Part shown: piece by piece, positions 54,087 to 63,416 of the stretch | Position numbering within the stretch: position 1 is the first letter of the stretch | Layout of the letters: each line of letters begins with the position of its first letter | Position numbers and translations under genes: made by a program | Source of the DNA: Candidatus Melainabacteria bacterium | Lineage (GTDB): Bacteria > Cyanobacteriota > Vampirovibrionia > Obscuribacterales > Obscuribacteraceae | Assembly: GCA_003151275.1 (NCBI GenBank) | Contig: PLXC01000159.1 | Span: 211,904 to 275,903, forward strand | Reading direction: 5' to 3' | Length of the DNA: 64,000 nt | The notes under the pieces: model-generated | Seen by the model: only the letters and a program-made list of their open reading frames with translations | Told to the model about the DNA's origin: nothing | The model's database searches: none

Positions 54087-54746
54087 TTAAGAGCTCTTGT
54101 CCGCGCTCACAGCTGCCACCGCCGCCTTAAAAACTTTGACCGGTTTGGACCACATGTCCCCATTGGAAACGACGATAGTGCCGTCTTCAGCCTCGATGCT
54201 CGTCTGCACGTAGCTGATAGCCGTAATCTTGCCCTTGACCTGAGTGCCCAAGACCTCGATGGTGTCACCGAGAGTAAAGTGCGGATTGAACGCCAGGAAG
54301 AAGCCGGAAATGGCATCGCGAGCGACGTCCTTAAAGGCGAGAGCGATAGCAGCGCCGAACAAGCTGACCCCAAGGAATACCTTCGAGAGCAAGTCAGGCG
54401 CGATGAATGACAACGAGATGAACGCGGCAACGAACCAGTAGACGAGCCTGAGGCTCTGCGTCACCAAGCTCTTGATGCGTTCGGTGGCGCGGGTGCGATT
54501 CAAGAGTCGTTCGTATTGGGCTTTGAGCAGCGGATGAAGAATCCACGCCACCCAGAAGAACAAGGCACCAGCCATGAAGTTGGCGGCGAATGGTCCAAGC
54601 TTCGTGCCGTATTCCGACAGAGCTTTGGAGAAGTGCTGGTGAACAGTCGAACTGAAGACATCGGTTCCACCAGCGAGATAAGCCAGGCTGAGCAACACGA
54701 TGACGGGAAGGAGCTTGCGAAAGACTCCGGAGAGCGATTTGAACAT
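54087..54746 (-). CDS. MscS-family mechanosensitive channel, short form
   Basis: 219 residues from ATG 54746 with GGAGG 5 bp upstream (an in-frame start at 54773 lacks it). About four transmembrane helices: LLPVIVLLSLAYLAGG, FAANFMAGALFFWVAWIL, VYWFVAAFISLSFIAPDL, and the pore-like LGVSLFGAAIALAFKDVARD AISGFFLAF helix. The MscS beta domain follows (FTLGDTIEVLGTQVKGKITA, GTIVVSNGDMWSKPV). The C-terminal cage domain of MscS is missing, so this is a short channel. It should release solutes under osmotic down-shock. Confidence 0.85.
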   Translation of the reverse strand: MFKSLSGVFRKLLPVIVLLSLAYLAGGTDVFSSTVHQHFSKALSEYGTKLGPFAANFMAGALFFWVAWILHPLLKAQYERLLNRTRATERIKSLVTQSLRLVYWFVAAFISLSFIAPDLLSKVFLGVSLFGAAIALAFKDVARDAISGFFLAFNPHFTLGDTIEVLGTQVKGKITAISYVQTSIEAEDGTIVVSNGDMWSKPVKVFKAAVAAVSADKSS

Positions 54747-55392
54747 AGATACCTCCGCTAAATTTACGCTCACCAGGCAATTTAGATTGCGAGGTTAGCG
54801 GTGAATGGCTCGGCTATGCGAGACAAGTAGCCTGAAGCGGCAGCGTTCAGGCAGCAAAAAACGACCGGAAATATTTCCGTAAAAAAAGCTAGGGCGTTAA
54901 AGCTAAAGGAGAATTGAACGAATAAGACTTTTGAGTAGTTGAAATAAGAAGGAGAACTCTTACCAAACTACTTGAAACTATTACCAAGTAGCAACTGCGC
55001 CATTTAAAGATCTCATTTCAATAAAACTCATGATACTCAAGTAGTAGTCCACCAAAGAAAAAGCCTTCTAGCGCGGATATCGCGAGGGTTTCCGTATGTT
55101 GAGAAGACCAGGGTTTTCAAGATGAAAGTGGTGCCAAATTATAAATGCTCGCGCACCACATGTGGTTGCTTCGTGAGCGGTGGTTAACGTGAGGAAACTG
55201 CGCTAAACATTTCTTTTCGTTGCCAGTGTTGGATTAGCAGTATGCGGTCTGTTAGCCTGAATTGCCTTTATATTTTTTATTTTCAACTTTAATTTCCAAC
55301 AAACACCTTTGCACGACCATTTTCAGCTTCTCTTTCGTATTGACACCCGTCAATGCGATGTTCGCATGATCAACCTCAACCAGAGGACTTCT
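54747..55392. other. intergenic, no gene seen
   Basis: About 650 bp. AT-rich, with repeated TACTTGAAACTATTACCAAG-type words near 54960-55000 and an AT-rich promoter-like stretch at 55265-55300 before the gene at 55393. No ORF or RNA can be supported. Confidence 0.4.
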
Positions 55393-56244
55393 ATGAACCA
55401 AGAACTCACTTCACCAGCAGCTTCCGTCTCAACTGACCAGGCTGCAAACGCTGCTCACTTCGCCATCGCGCTGCGCAATTTCAACGGCTTGCTTCGCACC
55501 AATTCCTTCGCGCAGGCGCTCATTTGGGCACGCCAGACCGAACAACTTGCTGCTGTCACCAACGAGCCTACTATGACTGCTGCGGTACGCGAAGCCTACG
55601 TGGCACTAATTCTCACCGGTGCTGCCAAATTCGAAGCCCTGACGCTCCACTGCGGCAACATCACTTCCACGCAAGGAACTCTCGCCGACATCATCGCCGA
55701 ATCGACTGACTGCCTGGTAGAACATCTGCGCGGTGGCAAGGAGATACCATATGCGGTGGCACTCGCGGTCCAAGGTTTCTCCAAGATTTTGCAGGGTCGC
55801 GTCGCCGCGCACGTCGAGAGCGCCGAGCTCCTCACTTCTGCCGAATTCCTCGCCGAAGTATTCCAGAGTCTCGATCCAATCGTCGAGCACACCAGCTCAC
55901 TAAGCCGGTCGCCTGAATTGTTCGAACTTTCGCTCGACGAGAAGCTTGCATTCGCCGCCACGGCAATGTCGAACGCTGGCTACGAGCTGAACTGGCTGCT
56001 GCCTTCGGACTGGGACAAGGCAAGCTTCTACTGCAAGCGGGTCCAGCTTCTTCTCACCGAGAAGGCGCTGACACTCGCTGGTCAGGACCTTCAGACCGCG
56101 CCGCCTAAAGCCATCCATCCCCGGCTGCAAGGCGTCGTCGATGCTCTGCCCGCCGTCCTCATCTCTCTCACGGACAGACAGTACCGCCAGAGCAAGCGTC
56201 GCCTCAAGGCAATCACGACCGCCCTTCAGGCAATCGTCACCTGA
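55393..56244 (+). CDS. helical protein of unknown function
   Basis: 283 residues from ATG 55393, chosen because GAGG lies 7 bp upstream; an in-frame start at 55309 has none. Almost all helical, Ala/Leu-rich, e.g. FAQALIWARQTEQLAAVTN, VREAYVALILTGAAKFEAL, AYALAVQGFSK-like segments. It could be a helical-repeat protein, but no repeat is certain and no family is recognised. No signal peptide. It is a single transcription unit ended by the hairpin at 56362-56399. Codon choice is GC-rich like its neighbours. Confidence 0.6.
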   Translation: MNQELTSPAASVSTDQAANAAHFAIALRNFNGLLRTNSFAQALIWARQTEQLAAVTNEPTMTAAVREAYVALILTGAAKFEALTLHCGNITSTQGTLADIIAESTDCLVEHLRGGKEIPYAVALAVQGFSKILQGRVAAHVESAELLTSAEFLAEVFQSLDPIVEHTSSLSRSPELFELSLDEKLAFAATAMSNAGYELNWLLPSDWDKASFYCKRVQLLLTEKALTLAGQDLQTAPPKAIHPRLQGVVDALPAVLISLTDRQYRQSKRRLKAITTALQAIVT

Positions 56245-56361
56245 GAACGCCGCACAAGAACACGACAAGCTGGGACCACAGCAATTGCATTATTCCCCTG
56301 AAATGAAGCGCAATGTGCTTGTGGTCCCAGCCGAAATAATCAAACCTGATAACTGAAGAAT

Positions 56362-56399
56362 GGCGCCATTCCTGGTTCTCACCAGGCGCCTTCTTCTTT
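56362..56399 (+). terminator. rho-independent terminator
   Basis: CCTGGT (56371-56376) and ACCAGG (56381-56386) close a TCTC loop, with GGCG/CGCC outer arms and then TTCTTCTTTA. It lies about 120 bp past the stop at 56244. Confidence 0.7.
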
Positions 56400-56501
56400 A
56401 AATCTATGCTCTATAAGCCATAGTATGACCTTACAAAATCCGCACAAATCGGTCTGTACAGCGCATGGGTTGTGGCTCTTGATTAATTGCGCCCGGAGAA
56501 G

Positions 56502-56924
56502 CTAAGCCGCCGGTTTCAAAAATGCCACCGCACACGGTGCTTTGGTGACAAGCTTTGCCGCACGAACGGAACGGTAAGGGCAATCACAAATTACGAGCAG
56601 ATCGGCTTTATCCGCGTTTGCTGCTGAAATCGCCACATCGGCAAAATCACCAACAACAGCCCTGTATTGCACGTCCATAGGCGAGCTTACTAGCTCCTTG
56701 GCTGATTGACAGTCTTGCTCGAGCGAAGTCTCGGCGCTGAAGATACGGTCGGTCATAATTTCGCGAGACCTGGTTTTGCCAACGAAGGAGAGCGTCATAT
56801 CAACGACTGTCGAAGGCTCTACGACACTTACCAATGTGAGATGGATCGGATCTTTTTCCTGGTTACGAACTAGTTCGTAAGCTGCATGTGGGATCTGACC
56901 GATGGAGACTATAACGATGTTCAT
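56502..56924 (-). CDS. universal-stress-protein-like protein
   Basis: 140 residues with an AGGAGG ribosome site at 7 bp. The fold runs MNIVIVSIGQIPHAAYEL to LTLVSVVEPSTVVDMTL, then a central helix region, and ends AISAANADKADLLVICDCPY, KAPCAVAFL. The alternating strand/helix pattern and the last-strand CPY/APC layout resemble UspA-like domains, although the ATP-binding G-x-x-G-x(9)-G motif is not clear. It is divergent from the DeoR gene, with the operator-like repeat between them. Confidence 0.55.
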   Translation of the reverse strand: MNIVIVSIGQIPHAAYELVRNQEKDPIHLTLVSVVEPSTVVDMTLSFVGKTRSREIMTDRIFSAETSLEQDCQSAKELVSSPMDVQYRAVVGDFADVAISAANADKADLLVICDCPYRSVRAAKLVTKAPCAVAFLKPAA

Positions 56925-56967
56925 TTCAGGGACCTCCTGTGGTTCCTAATTTCATACTAACGCAATC

Positions 56968-57003
56968 CTGCAAAATACCGCAAAATTCGGTACAATACTG
57001 CAA
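56968..57003. promoter_or_regulatory. operator-like inverted repeat between USP-like and DeoR genes
   Basis: TGCAAAATACCGCAAAATTC and the following GGTACAATACTGCA contain the inverted pair TACCG/CGGTA and outer TGCA-type ends. A TACAAT (-10-like) at 56991-56996 lies within it. DeoR repressors often bind such inverted repeats near their own promoters, so the element probably controls the regulator and perhaps the divergent USP-like gene. Confidence 0.45.
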
Positions 57004-57034
57004 GAAACAATACAAACCTTGACATAAGTGGGCT

Positions 57035-57784
57035 ATGCTGGCTGAAGAAAGACGCAAGTTGATGCGAAACAAACTATCCCGAGATGGGCAGCTGCTTTCC
57101 GCTGAGCTGATTCGAGAGTTCAAGGTTTCCGAAGACACCATACGAAGGGACCTAAAAGAGCTTGCGGATGAAGGACTGCTGCGGAAAGTTCACGGGGGAG
57201 CAATGGCTGTTACCACTGTGCCCATCGAATATGCGGCCAGGCACGAAATGAACGTGGAAGCCAAATCCGCAATGGCACTACGGGCGGTGTCTCTGGTGCG
57301 ACCCGGGATGCTCATTTTTGTCGATGGCGCCACCACTACCGCTCTCATTGCAGATCACCTACCCTCCACTCTCCAAGCGACTTTTGTCACTAACAGCGTG
57401 GCTACGGCTACAGCCCTATCTGTTTTACCTGGTTGTGAAATAATTTTGCTCGGCGGCAAACTTATCCGAAATCTACTGATTACGACAGGACCAGAGCTTA
57501 TTCAGGATGCTGAATCGTTCAGACCAGACCTGTCAATTATAGGGGTGCATGGTCTAACCATCACAGCCGGAGCGACAGTTGAAAATTATGACGACGCTTT
57601 GATCAAACAACGTTTTGTCCAAAACAGCGGCGAAGTCGCTGTTCTTGCTGGTCACGAAAAATTGGGGTTCATAGCCTCTTACTTCGTGGCTAAGTTATCT
57701 GAAATGTCGTATTTGGTTTGTGACGCACCGCACAGCAGCTTGAGCGAATATGCCGAAGCCGGAATAACAGTCTGGAAAGTTTGA
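57035..57784 (+). CDS. DeoR-family transcriptional repressor
   Basis: 249 residues. The N-terminal winged-helix has the DeoR signature LAEERRKLMRNKLSR, EFKVSEDTIRRDLKELADEG, LLRKVHGGAM. The C-terminal sugar-phosphate-sensing domain shows LRAVSLVRPGMLIFVDGATT, FVTNSVATATALS, LLGGKLIRN and VIGVHGL-like strands, with GHEKLG. It should repress a sugar or nucleoside pathway and be released by a phosphosugar. The target genes are not obvious here; the divergent USP-like gene is a candidate. A 54-residue frame overlaps its stop by 3 bp. Confidence 0.93.
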   Translation: MLAEERRKLMRNKLSRDGQLLSAELIREFKVSEDTIRRDLKELADEGLLRKVHGGAMAVTTVPIEYAARHEMNVEAKSAMALRAVSLVRPGMLIFVDGATTTALIADHLPSTLQATFVTNSVATATALSVLPGCEIILLGGKLIRNLLITTGPELIQDAESFRPDLSIIGVHGLTITAGATVENYDDALIKQRFVQNSGEVAVLAGHEKLGFIASYFVAKLSEMSYLVCDAPHSSLSEYAEAGITVWKV

Positions 57785-57945
57785 ACAATCAAACTCTGCT
57801 GACCGGCGTGCAAATATTCGAGATTGCTGAGCTGCTATCAGAACCTCGCGATTTGCTGCTAGAGCTGAGCATCCGACAGGCGGGTTTTACTCGAAGATTT
57901 TCGTTGGAAAAGTGCCGCCAGAGTGTCGTGGCTGCCAGCCCGTAA
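57781..57945 (+). CDS. possible small coupled ORF
   Basis: TTG at 57781 overlaps the DeoR stop (TTGA), opening a 54-residue frame (ending KCRQSVVAASP) with an amphipathic look (VQIFEIAELLSEPRDLLLEL). Only the overlap argues for it; no ribosome site, no family. Confidence 0.2.
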   Translation: MNNQTLLTGVQIFEIAELLSEPRDLLLELSIRQAGFTRRFSLEKCRQSVVAASP

Positions 57946-58235
57946 CCCCGAGAGGCGGTAGTCAAGCGGATTGCGCTTAATAATTCGACAAACAAGGCCA
58001 TAGGTAACGATGATCGATACGCCCTAAAGCATTGGAAAACGGGCGTTTCCGGCTTGGAGATACATATGTTACTGGGCTACGTTGGGATATCACCTTCACC
58101 CTCTTCTTAACCCAAGTCACCAACCACAAACTTTACTTCCCCGCACAATCTCTCCCTTTTTGTCACCGCATTTGGTGCCTTGAGGTGGTTCGGATTCGTG
58201 TCAACACAAACAAATCAGATTGGAAGGAGCGCATC
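57946..58235. other. intergenic before patatin
   Basis: About 290 bp. No structure other than an AGGAG-type ribosome site at 58222-58229 for the next gene. A longer frame from 58032 exists but begins without a ribosome site. Confidence 0.4.
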
Positions 58236-59237
58236 ATGAACGCATCATCAAACATCAGCGCGCCGCACCTCTCCAATCTTCACCTTGTGTGTGGAAGCGG
58301 AGGTACGCGAGCGTTTCTCACCGGTGCCGGCGCCATTCTGGCGTGTGACACTGCAGGAATTACCAACTGGGAGTCAATCGGCGGAGTCAGCGGTGGATCA
58401 ATCATCAGTGCGCTTTACGCCGGTGGCATGCCAGCTCCACAACTCGTTGAAGAGGTGATCGGATACGACTTCGCAACGCTGTTCAAGAAGACCAACACCC
58501 TCCGCAACCTGATCCGAAGCAACCTGCCCCGGCGCCCCAAGACTCTTGAACGCCACGCAATCCGCGAGGGCATCATGAGTTCCGAGGGCCTTGGTGCTGT
58601 GATCGACAAACATGTGGCGACCTGGCCGGAGAACTTCTGGACGATTGCTGTCACAGGCAAATTCCACATCCTGTTCACAGCGCACGGAGTCTTCCAGATT
58701 CACAACGGACGTTCTCTGCGCATCAGTGAGACGCCTGCTCCACTCGGTCTTGCCATTCGAGCAAGCTGTGCGGTGCCTGGCATTCTCGAGTCGATTGAAT
58801 ACCTCGGTCGACACCTCTTCGATGGCGCGCTCAGCGATTACGGCGATTGCCCGACTGGGGTTGTCCGCCATCACTTCCAAGCACCATCGAACAAGATTGT
58901 CGCTTGCGACGTCTCCGGTGGCATGACTCGTCAACGACGGGCCATCTTCGCGCTTGGAAGGCTTATCACTGGGCGGATTTCGCAGAAGCTGCACGTCAAC
59001 TCCCGAGCCGATGAGATCTTCATCGCACCAAAGGTTCAGGGGCTGGGCGGTTCGCTTGAGTTTTCGCTGACACGCGACCAGAAGGAAGCCGCCGTGCTTT
59101 CAGGCTTCAGCGCTGCTGTAGTCGAGTTGTCGCGGAGGGGCGTTTTGACCGGCGACAAGCTGATTCTTTGCCAGGAGGCAATGAAGTCGTACAGCGATAT
59201 GCACCGGATTCTCATCGCCGGGCAGCGAAACGAGTGA
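58236..59237 (+). CDS. patatin-like phospholipase
   Basis: 333 residues from ATG 58236, with AAGGAG at 7-8 bp. The patatin dyad is Ser52 in GGVSGGS (GxSxG) and Asp196 in LFDGALSDYG (DG-A), with the oxyanion loop GSGGTRAF at residues 20-27. It should hydrolyse acyl esters of lipids. No signal peptide; cytosolic or effector-like. It ends 2 bp before a strong terminator, so it is a single gene. Confidence 0.88.
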   Translation: MNASSNISAPHLSNLHLVCGSGGTRAFLTGAGAILACDTAGITNWESIGGVSGGSIISALYAGGMPAPQLVEEVIGYDFATLFKKTNTLRNLIRSNLPRRPKTLERHAIREGIMSSEGLGAVIDKHVATWPENFWTIAVTGKFHILFTAHGVFQIHNGRSLRISETPAPLGLAIRASCAVPGILESIEYLGRHLFDGALSDYGDCPTGVVRHHFQAPSNKIVACDVSGGMTRQRRAIFALGRLITGRISQKLHVNSRADEIFIAPKVQGLGGSLEFSLTRDQKEAAVLSGFSAAVVELSRRGVLTGDKLILCQEAMKSYSDMHRILIAGQRNE

Positions 59238-59238
59238 G

Positions 59239-59277
59239 GGTGACAGTTCTGCGTTAAAAACGCAGAATTCTGTCACC
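59239..59277 (+). terminator. rho-independent terminator
   Basis: GGTGACAG and CTGTCACC (outer 8 bp) plus TTCTGCGTT and AACGCAGAA (inner 9 bp) form a long stem with a tiny loop, then TTTCACTT. It starts 2 bp past the patatin stop. Confidence 0.85.
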
Positions 59278-59301
59278 TTTCACTTGACGCTGTTCAACTA
59301 T

Positions 59302-59505
59302 CTAATATAAAAGAAAAATGTAAAAAGAAGAGACAGCGGGCCAAGGCCCGCCGCGCTCTTCTTCCGGCCATTGAAGTGACCTTAAGCAAGAGCGCGGCGC
59401 GAGCCGTTCCAATGCAGTGCTGCGAGCTTTCAAAAGCGGTCCTCCTAGTTTGGATGCGCGCGTGAGAGTCCGGTAACCGGGCTTCATACGTTCAGCCACC
59501 CTGGA
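59302..59505 (-). other. structured region downstream of the AAA+ gene
   Basis: It contains a perfect 12-bp inverted repeat (CGCCGCGCTCTT at 59349-59360 with AAGAGCGCGGCG at 59388-59399), and GCGGGC/GCCCGC arms (about 59336-59351) followed on the minus strand by a T-rich run. It may terminate the AAA+ transcript or hold a small RNA. A minus-strand frame with GTG 59499 has no recognisable product. Confidence 0.5.
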
Positions 59506-60954
59506 TTAGCCTTTGCGCTCCTTCTTCACCACTTCAGCCTCCGGGAACTTCTCCCCGATCAACTGAGCCACATCTGACGTGGTGCGGATGGTAACCGAAG
59601 CGATGAAAGGCGCTTCGGACATCTGGATGAACTGGTTCACGATCTTCAACTCGTAAACCTTGGTCAGGTCGTGCTGCATCGCGATCATCGCCTTGCCGAG
59701 CGCCTTTTCGGACGCGCAGGTGAGCGTGACAGCGTAGTAAGCCAGCTCCTCGCCCTTCGTCACAGTGCTCAGAGCCTTGTGCAGACGGCGCTGGAAGATA
59801 GCCTGATCGCCCGTGCTGTGGTTCTCACCACGCTGAGCCATCCGGTCCACTTCAGCTACGTCGCCTTCGCCCTCGAGCAGCCCGAAGTCGAGCTTCTTGG
59901 CGCCCTCCGAGTGGAGGACCACAACCTTATCCCCGCCGCAGATGGCGTGGTTGTTCATCAGACGGCTGAGCGGAGTAACGAGGTGCTTCTCGAGCACTCG
60001 CTTCAGCTCGGCAACACTGCCGCCGTCTGCCATCGAAGTGTCGAGCAAGAACGTCTTCGCTGAGGTTTGCACCTCGAGCTCGAACGCTTCACCCGTCACC
60101 AGAGCCGACTCCATGCGAGCATGGAGAATCGCCAGCTCGGTGTCGACGATGCCCAGGAGGTCTTCCCGCGTGTGCATCTTGAACACCACGACGGCGTCCA
60201 GACGGTTGCGGAACTCCTTCTTGTAGAGCTGCTTCATGCTCTTGGTGACGATGCCCTCGATCTCCTCAGGAGTCGCCTTGTGAGCACGGCTGATGAAACC
60301 GATGCCACCTTCCTCCAGCCGCTCCACCTCGTCCATGCCCAAGTTCATGGTCAGGATGAAGATGGTGTTGCTGAAGTCCACGATCTCACTGTCGCCCAGG
60401 ACTGCGCATCCGTTGTCGAATACGCCCATCCAGAACTTGTAGAAATCGTAGTGCGCCTTCTCGAACTCGTTGATGATCACGACGTTGACTTCGCTCTTCG
60501 AGTTCAGACGCACGCGCCGAAGGTTGTGGTTGCTGATCCGCGAGCGCGGGTCGGTGTCCTCAGGCTTGAGTTCAGCCTTCTCCTTGGCGGAGAGACCGCC
60601 GACGTATGTCGGAGGAGCACCCTTGAGGTCGAGCACCTGATGCTTCTCGACGTAGTCCGAGCCCTCGATCACGGTCACGGCGTCGGCGTCATTGTGGATG
60701 AACTCGGCAATCACCTTACCGGAGTAAGACTTGCCGGTACGCGAAGGTCCGATGGCAACGCAGACAGCGATCGGCTGTTTCTTGTTGCGGATCTTGCTGT
60801 TGGCACGTTCGAAGACCATCTGGGCCATCTCGTTCGCCTTCGGCTGACCGATGACGCGAGCGCCGAAGAACTTCATGAAGGCTTCGCTGTGATGATCGAC
60901 CTGGTCGGTATCGAGCAGGATCATCTGACGTTTGATTTTCTTGGTAGTAGACAT
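59506..60954 (-). CDS. single AAA+ domain ClpB/ClpA-D2-like ATPase with altered Walker B
   Basis: 482 residues, AAGGAG at 7 bp before the ATG. A short N-terminus leads to an AAA_2-type domain: Walker A GPSRTGKS (69-76), Walker B VVIINEFEKA (Asn162 where Asp is usual; Glu163 kept), sensor-1 FILTMNLG and the arginine-finger EFRNRLDAVVVF. The C-terminal D2-small domain follows (about 270-340), then an extra ~130-residue domain. There is no N-domain or D1 ring. It resembles a lone D2 of ClpB. With Asn in Walker B, magnesium handling may be altered. Codon use is GC-rich, unlike the 20-40 kb genes. Confidence 0.8.
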   Translation of the reverse strand: MSTTKKIKRQMILLDTDQVDHHSEAFMKFFGARVIGQPKANEMAQMVFERANSKIRNKKQPIAVCVAIGPSRTGKSYSGKVIAEFIHNDADAVTVIEGSDYVEKHQVLDLKGAPPTYVGGLSAKEKAELKPEDTDPRSRISNHNLRRVRLNSKSEVNVVIINEFEKAHYDFYKFWMGVFDNGCAVLGDSEIVDFSNTIFILTMNLGMDEVERLEEGGIGFISRAHKATPEEIEGIVTKSMKQLYKKEFRNRLDAVVVFKMHTREDLLGIVDTELAILHARMESALVTGEAFELEVQTSAKTFLLDTSMADGGSVAELKRVLEKHLVTPLSRLMNNHAICGGDKVVVLHSEGAKKLDFGLLEGEGDVAEVDRMAQRGENHSTGDQAIFQRRLHKALSTVTKGEELAYYAVTLTCASEKALGKAMIAMQHDLTKVYELKIVNQFIQMSEAPFIASVTIRTTSDVAQLIGEKFPEAEVVKKERKG

Positions 60955-61106
60955 AACAGACTCCTTTTTCTGCCGGTTTGATCCGGCGTTTGAAAAGTCA
61001 GCAACGCAGGGCGTCGCCTAAGGCCTTTGTGGCCATGAAACATTGAAGCCACCATCACTGGTGACCTCTTGAATGGCGACACCTAGCCGCCGTTAGAAAC
61101 TGTGGT

Positions 61107-61787
61107 TCAAAGCGTGGAGCGCTTCAGCATCTCCTGGTAGGAAAGCTGAACGAACGCACGCTCGTCACCAAGCAAACTGGACGCCAACGAACCGATCTGC
61201 TGCCTTGCGGCTTGCACATCGCCGTTGACCGGGACCAGGAGCTCGATTTCCATGTAGTGACCGGAGTACTCTCCAAGTCCTTCCGCGGTATCGAGCGCTA
61301 CAACGATGTTGTGATGTTCATCCTCAGCAAGGCGCACGTAAAGGTCGCGGTCTTTGCTGAACGAGGGGAGTGGACCACCTGCAAAACGCTCGCCGATTTC
61401 CAGCAAGCAGCCTGCAGCCAGTTCATTTGTCTCCGTCTCCGTCTCTTCACGTTCACGATCGCCACCAACAACAACCCACTTTTTGCGAGTGAGAATGTGT
61501 TTGGTTTTGTCGTTCATGGTTTCGACGCGGATGCGCATCATGTCGCCTTCAGTGATAACCGGCAGAAACGTGTCCGTCATGAACACCTGACCGGTCAACT
61601 GAAAGCCTGAAGCGAGAAGACGAGCAGGAAGTGCACGGAACTCTTCCTTGGAAATCGCAAACTTGCGTTCGACTTCCAGGTGAGATTTCTTGCAATCCTG
61701 ACAATTCCTTCCGAAAACTCGCCTCAAAATTTTGGGGAGCTGGCGGAAAGCTGAACGAAAAACCAGGCTAACACGCCTTTTAGTCAT
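61107..61787 (-). CDS. CYTH-domain protein
   Basis: 226 residues from ATG 61787 with AAAGGAG just upstream (a frame start at 61829 lacks a ribosome site). After a basic N-terminus, the CYTH signature LEVERKF sits at residues 37-43 (the ExExK motif). Later blocks are FMTDTFLPV, GDMMRIRVET, HILTRKKWVV, ALDTAEGLGEYSGHYMEIEL. CYTH proteins bind triphosphate-containing ligands in a beta-tunnel (thiamine triphosphatase or adenylate cyclase type); the reaction here is unknown. It is upstream on the same strand as the AAA+ gene, about 150 bp away. Confidence 0.75.
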   Translation of the reverse strand: MTKRRVSLVFRSAFRQLPKILRRVFGRNCQDCKKSHLEVERKFAISKEEFRALPARLLASGFQLTGQVFMTDTFLPVITEGDMMRIRVETMNDKTKHILTRKKWVVVGGDREREETETETNELAAGCLLEIGERFAGGPLPSFSKDRDLYVRLAEDEHHNIVVALDTAEGLGEYSGHYMEIELLVPVNGDVQAARQQIGSLASSLLGDERAFVQLSYQEMLKRSTL

Positions 61788-62616
61788 GACTAGCTCCTTT
61801 CTTGAGACGAGTGAATTGTCGTTAATCACTGGCGTCTGTTCAAGATTACGTTAGCTAACAGAATGCAGCAATCATACGGTCGTTCAGATTCCTTCCCTGG
61901 GGGGAGAGGTTCTGGCGTATGAGGGAAGATTGGGGGAAAAGCTGCCTAGTTAGTTACGAAATCTCTGAGTTGAGTTGGTTGAATGGATATTTAGACCATA
62001 CACAACAAGTTCTTGGAAAGCCAAAGAAGCTCTAGTCAGGTCTTGAAATGCGCGTTTCTCTTGATCACTGATCTAAGTTCAATAGGCTAATGGTCTGGCA
62101 CCCTGGCGGATTGACACTCTGCGCGTATTTTTATGGGGTAGACGTTGGGTTATAGGCGATACGCTTTAGAACCCCACGAGCGCCGGATTAGCAGAATCAT
62201 AAGGAAATCATAAATAGCGACGTTCGCGCCAGGTGTGATGCGCCTAATACATTCCAAGATTGATGTCAAGTTAGCTAGCGCCCGCGAAGTGTCACGAACT
62301 TGGTGCCTTCATGATCCCGCGACCACGCGCTGTACCGCTGCCAGTCACGATTTGCGCAGCTATCGCCCACTGATTATTATCGGCGTCTAATGCTGCCCCT
62401 AGTCAAGGAGAGGCTTTCCACACACTGACATCGTATGTGGTGCCAAGAGGGGTTTTCGCGTTTAGCCCCAAATGTCAGTAGGGCATGTCACTAACAAGCG
62501 AGTCCCAATCAAACTTTTTTCAGCAAATTTGTTAACGTCGGCAACCAAACAGAAACATCAATCGCTCGACCATGTTTTACGAACCCTTGCACCACCCCAT
62601 AGGAGATCTTCCAGCC
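61788..62616. other. intergenic, no gene seen
   Basis: About 830 bp, the largest gap. I find no supported ORF, RNA gene or terminator. It must contain the promoters of the CYTH gene (minus) and of the gene at 62617. AT-rich near 62500-62580. Confidence 0.4.
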
Positions 62617-63156
62617 ATGAATCAATATCCGGAATTGAAGGCGACTGAGAAATCACGCAACACACCATTCGCCTGGGATTTCCGCGCAAAATCAGATTTC
62701 GCACTTGACGACACTTGTGGGCAAAGCGATTTTGACTGGCCGGCATTGGACGAAGAATCTTATAGAATGCCCGTGCCATCACAATCAGTGAAAGTTTGGA
62801 GCATAGCGAGCAGCAGTTCTCGAATTCCAGCACAAACTGTCAAAGCAAAAAAATCGGCTGCAGACGCCGAGTCCTTGCGCGAGTTGTTGGATGAAGCAAT
62901 GGAGCGAGAAGCGCAACGAATAACCGCTCGCATGAAAGCTTTCCGTCCTGAATCTGAAGATCAGTCAACCGACGACCACATCAGTGTCATCACAGCAGTG
63001 CAGACGATTTGCACCAAACTCCAGACGCAGTGCCAATCGTTGTCCGGAATTGCCATGCATATTTACCGGATGCTGCTAAATCACAAATCATCGCTGTTGG
63101 TTAAACAGCACGATTATGCCGAGCAGCTTGCGGAGTCGGGCAGCTTCGCTGCATAG
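62617..63156 (+). CDS. helical protein of unknown function
   Basis: 179 residues from ATG 62617, with AGGAG about 11 bp upstream (an ATG at 62572 is in frame without one). The N-terminal half is polar (WDFRAKSDFALDDTCGQSDF). The C-terminal half is helical: ADAESLRELLDEAMEREAQR and VITAVQTICTKLQTQCQSLS. No family, no signal peptide. It stands alone and is followed by a ~390-bp gap with two hairpins. Confidence 0.5.
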   Translation: MNQYPELKATEKSRNTPFAWDFRAKSDFALDDTCGQSDFDWPALDEESYRMPVPSQSVKVWSIASSSSRIPAQTVKAKKSAADAESLRELLDEAMEREAQRITARMKAFRPESEDQSTDDHISVITAVQTICTKLQTQCQSLSGIAMHIYRMLLNHKSSLLVKQHDYAEQLAESGSFAA

Positions 63157-63416
63157 ACCCCACTAGTGTGCATAGGCTATCCTCGGATTAATCTTGGTAA
63201 AAGTCCAGTTTTGAAAGGAAAGGTATAGATTTAGTCCGACCTCTTAAACCTTTCCAGACACCACCCGCGATGTCAGAACCTCGTTTGCCAACAAAGCAGG
63301 GCAAACTCGAAGCTTGGATAACGCGCTGGTTTTTACAAGCGCAAAAACCGCATTGGAGTAATGACTTTAGGCGCTCGGCGTCGTGGAGACTTTGAAATTC
63401 TGGCTGGCGTCAGAAA

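Noticed and set aside
57789..58001. Minus-strand frame after DeoR
   Set aside because: Ser-rich and start-less in ribosome-site terms; the + strand overlap frame is marginally more plausible.
59302..59499. A 65-residue minus-strand ORF after the AAA+ gene
   Set aside because: The start is GTG with poor context and its sequence is dominated by the inverted repeats; treated as structured non-coding DNA.
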